A DNA stretch of 64,000 nucleotides from Oncomelania hupensis (lineage: Eukaryota; Mollusca; Gastropoda; Littorinimorpha; Pomatiopsidae). A program made the position numbers and the translations under genes. The notes beneath the pieces were generated by a model that saw only the letters and a program-made list of their open reading frames with translations, ran no database searches and was not told where the DNA came from. The DNA lies in assembly GCA_036898135.1 (NCBI GenBank), contig CM072513.1, positions 11,353,602 through 11,417,601 on the forward strand, given 5' to 3'. Positions 1 to 64,000 of the stretch are shown piece by piece (position 1 is the first letter of the stretch; each line of letters opens with the position of its first letter).

Positions 1-746
1 ACGTGACCTCTCATGCATATCTGATAAAATAACCCAATGTTGTTTCATACCATGGGTTAAATAAACAGCCATTCCACCACATGATGACCTATTTTCTGCA
101 TGTGTTTGCAAGGCCTGCAACAAGCTTGACCTTCAAGATCAACACAAAAACGGAACATAACTAAAATATCAATCTATCATCTCTAAATACAACAAGTTAG
201 GACTTTAAATCTCTCATAGTTTATGGGCAAAGTCATTTCAAAGTACCTATATAAAATGACTTTGGGCAGCTCCAGAGACTTTAACCTTGGAGTGAGGTTG
301 ACCAAATTTGCATAGTATGTGTGTCTCATTGATATAGATCATGCATCGAAGAATCATAAGTTCAATATTAATAGCCTAGAAAAAAAGTGAATTTTATTTT
401 AACAAATATCTGATGACTCTGTGACCTTGACCTTGAAGTGAAGTCATTCATTTTATCATTTGCGAGTTCTCATGGGTTTACACTATCTTGTCAAGTTTCG
501 TCGTGATAGTTGAAATAGACTCTGAGTACTAAACCATTTAAATTTTTTTTGCACAGATAGATTGTGGACAGAGTGACAGACAGGACTTTTTCTATATCAT
601 TTTTTGACTATTTAGGTCTCATCTCGCACAGATGTGCACACATCTGGACATTTTATTGTGATGTGTATTTTTTTTTGGGGGGGAGGGGGAGGAGAAGGAG
701 AAGGGGTAGTACATAGACTCACATTGCTTTTTAACATGCCAGTCAA
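1..746 (+). repeat. R1 repeat, right part
   Basis: Copy of the ~1-kb repeat R1, cut by the window edge. Recognised by the shared order: ACCCAATGTTG, gcaaggcctg, TTGACCTTCAAGATCAA, TCTCATAGTTTA, TGACCTTGACCTTGAAGTGA, a run of GACAGACA, the 'ggactatttagg' end, a G-rich tract and 'acatagactcacattgct'. Confidence 0.75.
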
Positions 747-759
747 ACAGAATATTTAC

Positions 760-2047
760 AAGTATGTTACACTGTTATTTATCAATGGTTGATTCAGCCC
801 CGATGCTTAAATCTTGATATGTGTAACTCGAATTCGTTTATCCATGCAGCCTGTTCACTCAGCAACAAGGCAGGAGTCGTCTTATAAAGTTTTCCAACTT
901 TGTTCAGCAAACATCAACAATTTGCATACAAGATCGATTTCCGAAAATCACAACAAAGATCATCCTTACAAGCAGACAGTCCATTACTTATATAGCCTCT
1001 CTGCAATCAAGAAAAAGTTTGAATTGATTGATTGATTTATTGTTGCTTTAAGTCCAGCGGACTCTTCCGAGCCAAATCAGGACCGGACAACCCCCGATCC
1101 GCATAAAAGATCTGCTGAAACAACCCTAGTGGGAAAATTGAATGCCCTCCACCGGCCAGTCACTTTACAATAAAGACATCCCACGCGGGGGACGGCTGAG
1201 GGTTTACCTCAACTACACGAACCCCCGGTTACAAAAACAAAATAGAATACAACCATCATTACAAATCATCAACAAAACATATACATATAAAATGCCTATA
1301 CTGCTAAATACTAACATCATAGGAAGCCCTAGTGACCACCCAGCAGAAAGCGTCCAACACTCCCAAGCTGATCCAACAGACCTCATACACAAACAAGGAG
1401 TCTTGTCCAGGAAGAGTTTTCAAGAAAAAGGGTAGGTCATTGATCTAGCAAAGAAGAAGATAGTAGAGCAGAGTGATAGGACAGAGCAGGAATGGGAAAG
1501 AGTAAATGAGGAAGATAGCAACAGTGGGAATTTAAAGCACTAAATTTCCAGAAAGTGGGGATACTATTTATACTGAAACCCCCGGCACTCCAACGGGGGT
1601 ACTGTTGCCACAGTGAATCTGTCATGCCTACAAAGGCAAGACAGGTTTTCAACTGGGGCTTTCACTGTTCCCTTTATAGGTTAGAACAATCTACAGTGGC
1701 AAGATTGCTCATGACCCCAAGGGGTAAAAAGTTTGAAGGTTCCTGCATAACGCAATAACACCCAATCAAAATAAAACTCATCACCGGAACTATGCACTGC
1801 CTTATGTTATATAATGTTTAGATTTGATCAGCTTTTACTCATAAGGTCTAGAAGCTTCGATCTATAATTAAAAAAGTAATTCCAGAAAATTCTCAACAAT
1901 ATCGTCCGACGAAAATCATCAACATTATACAAAGCTTCTTCTAGCAACAATGCAAAATCAAATCATAGGTAATTACACGCTATCATTGCATGCTTTGCAA
2001 AACAAAATAAACGAATCAATCGTGCTCGTCTCAACTGTAACAAAGTA
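760..2047 (+). mobile_element. Solo LTR with nested retroposon
   Basis: Starts TGTTACAC at 765 and ends GTAACA at 2042, flanked by the 5-bp direct repeat AAGTA (760-764 and 2043-2047). The sequence on both sides of the nested insert aligns to the LTR at 17897-18551, including 'gattcagcccc', the TATATAG promoter-like motif (about 990) and 'catgctttgcaaaa'. No internal gag-pol is present, so it is a solo LTR by inference. Confidence 0.78.
1012..1737 (-). mobile_element. ~700-bp retroposon with (CAAT)n tail, copy 1
   Basis: Nested in the solo LTR. Direct repeats AAAAAGTTTGAA at 1012-1023 and 1726-1737 flank 702 bp. On the minus strand it begins ACCCCTTGGGGTCATGAG and ends in (TCAA)n. Contains a TATAAATA motif. 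Long target duplications and a simple-repeat tail indicate target-primed insertion. No convincing protein; no clear Pol III boxes. Confidence 0.8.
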
Positions 2048-2307
2048 AAACATAAAAGTAAGTAGGAAGTAGTAAGAAGGAAGTAGTAAGAAGGAAGTAG
2101 TAAGTAGGAAGTAGTAAGAAGTAGGGGGGGGAGTAGAGAAGCTAAGGATTGAGGGGGCTGGGGGCAGGCGATGTGCGGCGGAGGTCTCAATCAGAAAAGA
2201 AGGAATGATGCTGGTGATGCAAGATGAGAAAAGACATTTTTTTTTAAGAAAGAGATATGAGTTTTTTAAAGTTGGACTTGGATAAAATATAAGGTGTCAT
2301 ATCTGAC

Positions 2308-64000
<61,693 letters not shown>

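Overview
This window looks like nuclear DNA of an invertebrate animal, most likely a lophotrochozoan such as a gastropod mollusc. That assignment is an inference from the density of short GT-AG introns, AT-rich non-coding DNA, LINEs, tRNA-derived SINEs and MITE-like elements, and from the style of the encoded extracellular protein; no single marker proves it. There is no bacterial-type gene content, and I saw no rRNA, no CRISPR and no intact tRNA gene. Nearly all the meaningful coding sequence belongs to ONE large gene on the minus strand that enters at position 64000 and leaves beyond position 2308. I could assemble 52 consecutive exons by eye (about 4.9 kb of coding sequence, about 1,640 codons, neither start nor stop codon in view). 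Every exon has an AG acceptor and a GT donor (one has a GC donor), and the reading phases match at every one of the 51 junctions. The protein is an extracellular or membrane-anchored mosaic of EGF-like domains (14 in the window, each one exon, phase 1-1) and a repeated cysteine-containing unit of about 115 residues that I do not recognise. That unit always has four exons with phases 1-0, 0-2, 2-2 and 2-1, and comes in two alternating homologous versions: a 4-Cys unit and a 6-Cys unit. Layout in the direction of transcription (high to low coordinates): M0, the last three exons of one unit (64000-61992). M1, six EGF domains (58850-47969), a 4-Cys unit (47077-43751) and a 6-Cys unit (42728-40107). 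M2, EGF a-b-c (39512-37425), 4-Cys (36671-33175), 6-Cys (31114-29625). M3, EGF a-b-c (27835-26336), 4-Cys (26019-24263), 6-Cys (23875-21465). M4, one EGF (20992-20873), 4-Cys (19992-16846), 6-Cys (14207-11289). M5, one EGF (8425-8294) and the first three exons of a 4-Cys unit (7512-2308). Each full module is therefore EGF(s) + linker + 4-Cys unit + linker + 6-Cys unit, repeated head to tail. The introns are packed with mobile DNA: (i) one AP-endonuclease/RT LINE family with a (GGATA)n tail in at least ten broken copies, three of them with a 5' inversion; (ii) a second, RNase-H-bearing LINE in two 5'-truncated copies with 12-bp target duplications; (iii) a ~1-kb repeat (called R1 here) carrying many TGACCTTGA motifs; (iv) two TTAA-flanked, piggyBac-like MITEs with an internal 20-bp palindrome; (v) two solo-LTR-like elements with 5-bp target duplications; (vi) a ~700-bp retroposon with a (CAAT)n-type tail, three copies with 11-12-bp duplications; (vii) two non-autonomous elements with CAGnGGTG-type inverted ends; (viii) several SINE families whose tails have grown into long trinucleotide microsatellites. 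The most interesting item is the modular gene, in particular its unrecognised four-exon unit.
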